Assembly: GCF_932526225.1 (NCBI RefSeq)
Contig: NC_064041.1
Location: forward strand, 9,904,813 to 9,968,812
Length of the DNA: 64,000 nucleotides
From: Nematostella vectensis
Taxonomy: Eukaryota > Cnidaria > Anthozoa > Actiniaria > Edwardsiidae
Reading direction: 5' to 3'
Part shown: positions 62,545 through 64,000 of the stretch, piece after piece
Layout of the letters: each line of letters starts with the position of its first letter
How positions within the stretch are numbered: position 1 is the stretch's first letter
Translations under genes and position numbers: made by a program
The notes under the pieces: model-generated
Seen by the model: only the letters and a program-made list of their open reading frames with translations
Told to the model about the DNA's origin: nothing
The model's database searches: none

Positions 62545-63492
62545 GCTACGCAACTGCGAACGCGTGAAGCCGTGCTTAGAGTACGCCGTGTAATACAACA
62601 CTGGCTGTCCGGGCTCCATGACCCTCTTTAGTATTGGGTACGCCTTGCTTGTCCACCACGGGTCCGTCGCCCGCCGTCGGCCCTTCTCCTGAAGGTCTTC
62701 CTCGTTTACGGCAATGTACACCTCCGTTCCGACCTCTAAGGGGACCTCTAAGGGGGGCTTTTTGGCTTTGAGAGGCACGCGCCTCAGCTTTATGGCGTCC
62801 TTAGGCGCAAAGCCAGTCATGCGAGTCTTCGTTGCGTTTATGTCCGAGATGACGATTGGCAAAGCGGTAACCCACTCGCGGTTTGTCTTGCCGGATGCAA
62901 GCTCCTTCGAGTACTGCGCACGAAATAGGCGCTGTGCCAGCCAGCGATGGAAAGACTCGGCGAAAGCCTGGCTCCTGTGGTGCCCTGGCTCAGCCCGTCG
63001 GACTTCCACCCCGTGGTCTGTTAGGAGCTTTGTGGTAGCACCCTTGAACTCCGTGCCGTCATCAACCATGAGGACTTTAGGCCATGCGAAAGGTCCCTCT
63101 GCATAGATGCCAGCGAGTTCGCGGGAGACGACGGCCGCGCTCTTAGTCCTCAGTGGGCGGGCAGCTTTATATCGTGAAGCAACGTCAACGACAGTCAGGG
63201 CATACTTGTACCCGCGGTCGGTTGGCAAGAATAGCAGGTCCGACTGGTGGATACGGTTTGGTATCTGCTCCGAGAAGTGGGCGTAGGTAGTCGGAGGAGG
63301 GGGCGTCTGTGTGTAGCCCCCGACGGGCTGCGAGCTTACCCACTTGCGCGCTCGATCTATGGAGGCTGAGCCCTTGGGAAGTTTGGCATGCAGAGCGATC
63401 ACTCCCTGGAAGCCGCGTCTGGCGTAGTATATAGGACGAAGGAACGCGTCGAGTTCTTCGTCGGACATGCGCTTGCCGTTCCGGCGGGCCAT
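62482..63492 (-). CDS. Retroviral-type (DDE) integrase of the mobile element
   Basis: 336 codons from ATG 63492. An N-terminal helical part (LRPIYYARRGFQGVIALH) has the form seen before integrase cores in Polinton/Maverick and Ginger-type elements. The RNase H-like core has its acidic residues in HQSDLLFLP, LMVDDGTEFKG and QAFAESFHRW, with about 34 residues between the last two. The C-terminal part (GTEVYIAVNEED ... YPILKRVM) looks like the SH3-like or chromo-like tail of such integrases. It should insert the element into the host genome. The frame is intact. Its last codons overlap the GCTAGCG hairpin. Confidence 0.88.
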   Translation of the reverse strand: MARRNGKRMSDEELDAFLRPIYYARRGFQGVIALHAKLPKGSASIDRARKWVSSQPVGGYTQTPPPPTTYAHFSEQIPNRIHQSDLLFLPTDRGYKYALTVVDVASRYKAARPLRTKSAAVVSRELAGIYAEGPFAWPKVLMVDDGTEFKGATTKLLTDHGVEVRRAEPGHHRSQAFAESFHRWLAQRLFRAQYSKELASGKTNREWVTALPIVISDINATKTRMTGFAPKDAIKLRRVPLKAKKPPLEVPLEVGTEVYIAVNEEDLQEKGRRRATDPWWTSKAYPILKRVMEPGQPVLYYTAYSKHGFTRSQLRSVTPARPKKSAGRASVTLVPR

Positions 63493-63539
63493 TACGTGCG
63501 TATCGCGACGGGTGTATCAGTCTCCAACAGGCGGTTGCC

Positions 63540-63640
63540 GTCTGCTACGCCTTCGGCGTACGTATACGTATACGTATACGCGCAGCATGGAAAAAGGCCG
63601 CCTAGACGCAGCGCAGAAACATGTTCCAACGGCAGCTGCA
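63540..63640. other. Spacer with alternating CGTATA tract
   Basis: CGTATACGTATACGTATACG (about 63560-63579) is self-complementary and lies between the integrase start and the end of the next minus-strand ORF. It could be a promoter-proximal or hairpin site; no factor can be named. Confidence 0.5.
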
Positions 63641-64000
63641 TCACAGCAAGCGGCTAGCTGTGTAGCCGATGGCGAGAGCGCCGGCGCCAATGTACGCCAA
63701 TTCGGCGTTCTTCTGCGTTTTGCTGGAGATGTAGTAGTCGGACAGCTCGGGGGCCCGCATCGACTCCAGGGATTGTTTCGGCCGGGTCGGGTTGTAGAGT
63801 TTGAGTGCGTGGTCGGTGTCGGTGAAGTTCTGCTTTGCAAGCGACACTCTCTCGCGACTTTGAGCTTGCCAATCGAGGATTTTTTGTCGCAGCTGTTGGT
63901 AGCGTCCATAGTCTTGTTGGTATTTCTCCAGGGCCTTGTCGTGCCTCTCCTTCTCAGCTAAGGTAGGGCTCTCATCGTTCGACAGGAACTTTGCAAGGTA
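63641..64000 (-). CDS. C-terminal part of a small coiled-coil/membrane protein of the element
   Basis: The frame is open from the window edge to a stop at 63641-63643, giving about 119 visible residues; the start is outside. The first half is charged and helical (EKERHDKALEKYQQDYGRYQ), likely coiled coil. The end is one hydrophobic segment (ELAYIGAGALAIGYTASRLL), a possible tail anchor. Small hydrophobic proteins occur in virus-like transposons, but I cannot assign this one. Confidence 0.5.
   Translation of the reverse strand, partial: YLAKFLSNDESPTLAEKERHDKALEKYQQDYGRYQQLRQKILDWQAQSRERVSLAKQNFTDTDHALKLYNPTRPKQSLESMRAPELSDYYISSKTQKNAELAYIGAGALAIGYTASRLL

Larger units (their letters stand above)
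57208..64000. mobile_element. Large integrase-encoding DNA element, truncated by window end
   Basis: This block is visibly richer in GC than the RNF213 locus, has nearly intron-free ORFs on both strands, and combines integrase, helicase and polymerase-like genes. That gene set fits self-synthesising or virus-derived elements related to Polintons and adintoviruses. The left boundary is not fixed: candidates are 57060 (inverted repeat), 57208 or 57440. The right end is outside the window. No capsid protein, protease or packaging ATPase is visible in the part I have. Confidence 0.7.

Overview
The window is animal nuclear DNA: AT-rich, full of introns, microsatellites, minisatellites and short inverted-repeat transposons. 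Residues 3,004-54,128 (+) hold one giant gene, the ortholog of vertebrate RNF213 (mysterin), an AAA+ ATPase and RING/RZ-finger E3 ubiquitin ligase. I place 72 exons whose splice phases all agree; together they encode about 4,248 residues plus the stop. Human RNF213 is about 5,200 residues, so the N-terminal part should lie upstream of the window. The divergence from the human protein and the compact introns suggest an invertebrate, perhaps a cnidarian; that placement is inference.

Layout of the gene: stalk (exons 1-5), a linker to the first P-loop (6-12), the motor with two intact Walker A/B pairs (19-27), the E3 shell with an acidic METD segment (exon 40), a C3HC4 RING in its own exon (48), an RZ finger over exons 57-58, and a helical C-terminal region ending at TGA 54,126-54,128.

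The introns hold at least ten inverted-repeat (MITE-like) elements, two tRNA-derived SINE families and many tandem arrays. The most unusual pattern is that several arrays span a splice site: each unit copies the edge of the adjacent exon together with the splice signal. This is clearest in introns 15, 20, 41 and 55, and also at the stop codon. In intron 41 the 60-bp units stay open in the coding frame, so six alternative acceptors would all keep the frame.

Downstream, 54.9-57.06 kb is a 45-bp minisatellite. From about 57.2 kb to the window end lies a visibly more GC-rich mobile element, cut off by the window edge. It has a block of short direct repeats, a Cys-rich ORF, a 'family B polymerase-like + SF1 helicase + HNH' reading frame broken by stops and a frameshift, a convergent retroviral-type integrase, and the end of a small membrane-anchored protein. 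It resembles self-synthesising elements of the Polinton/adintovirus kind but has a gene set I cannot match to a named family.
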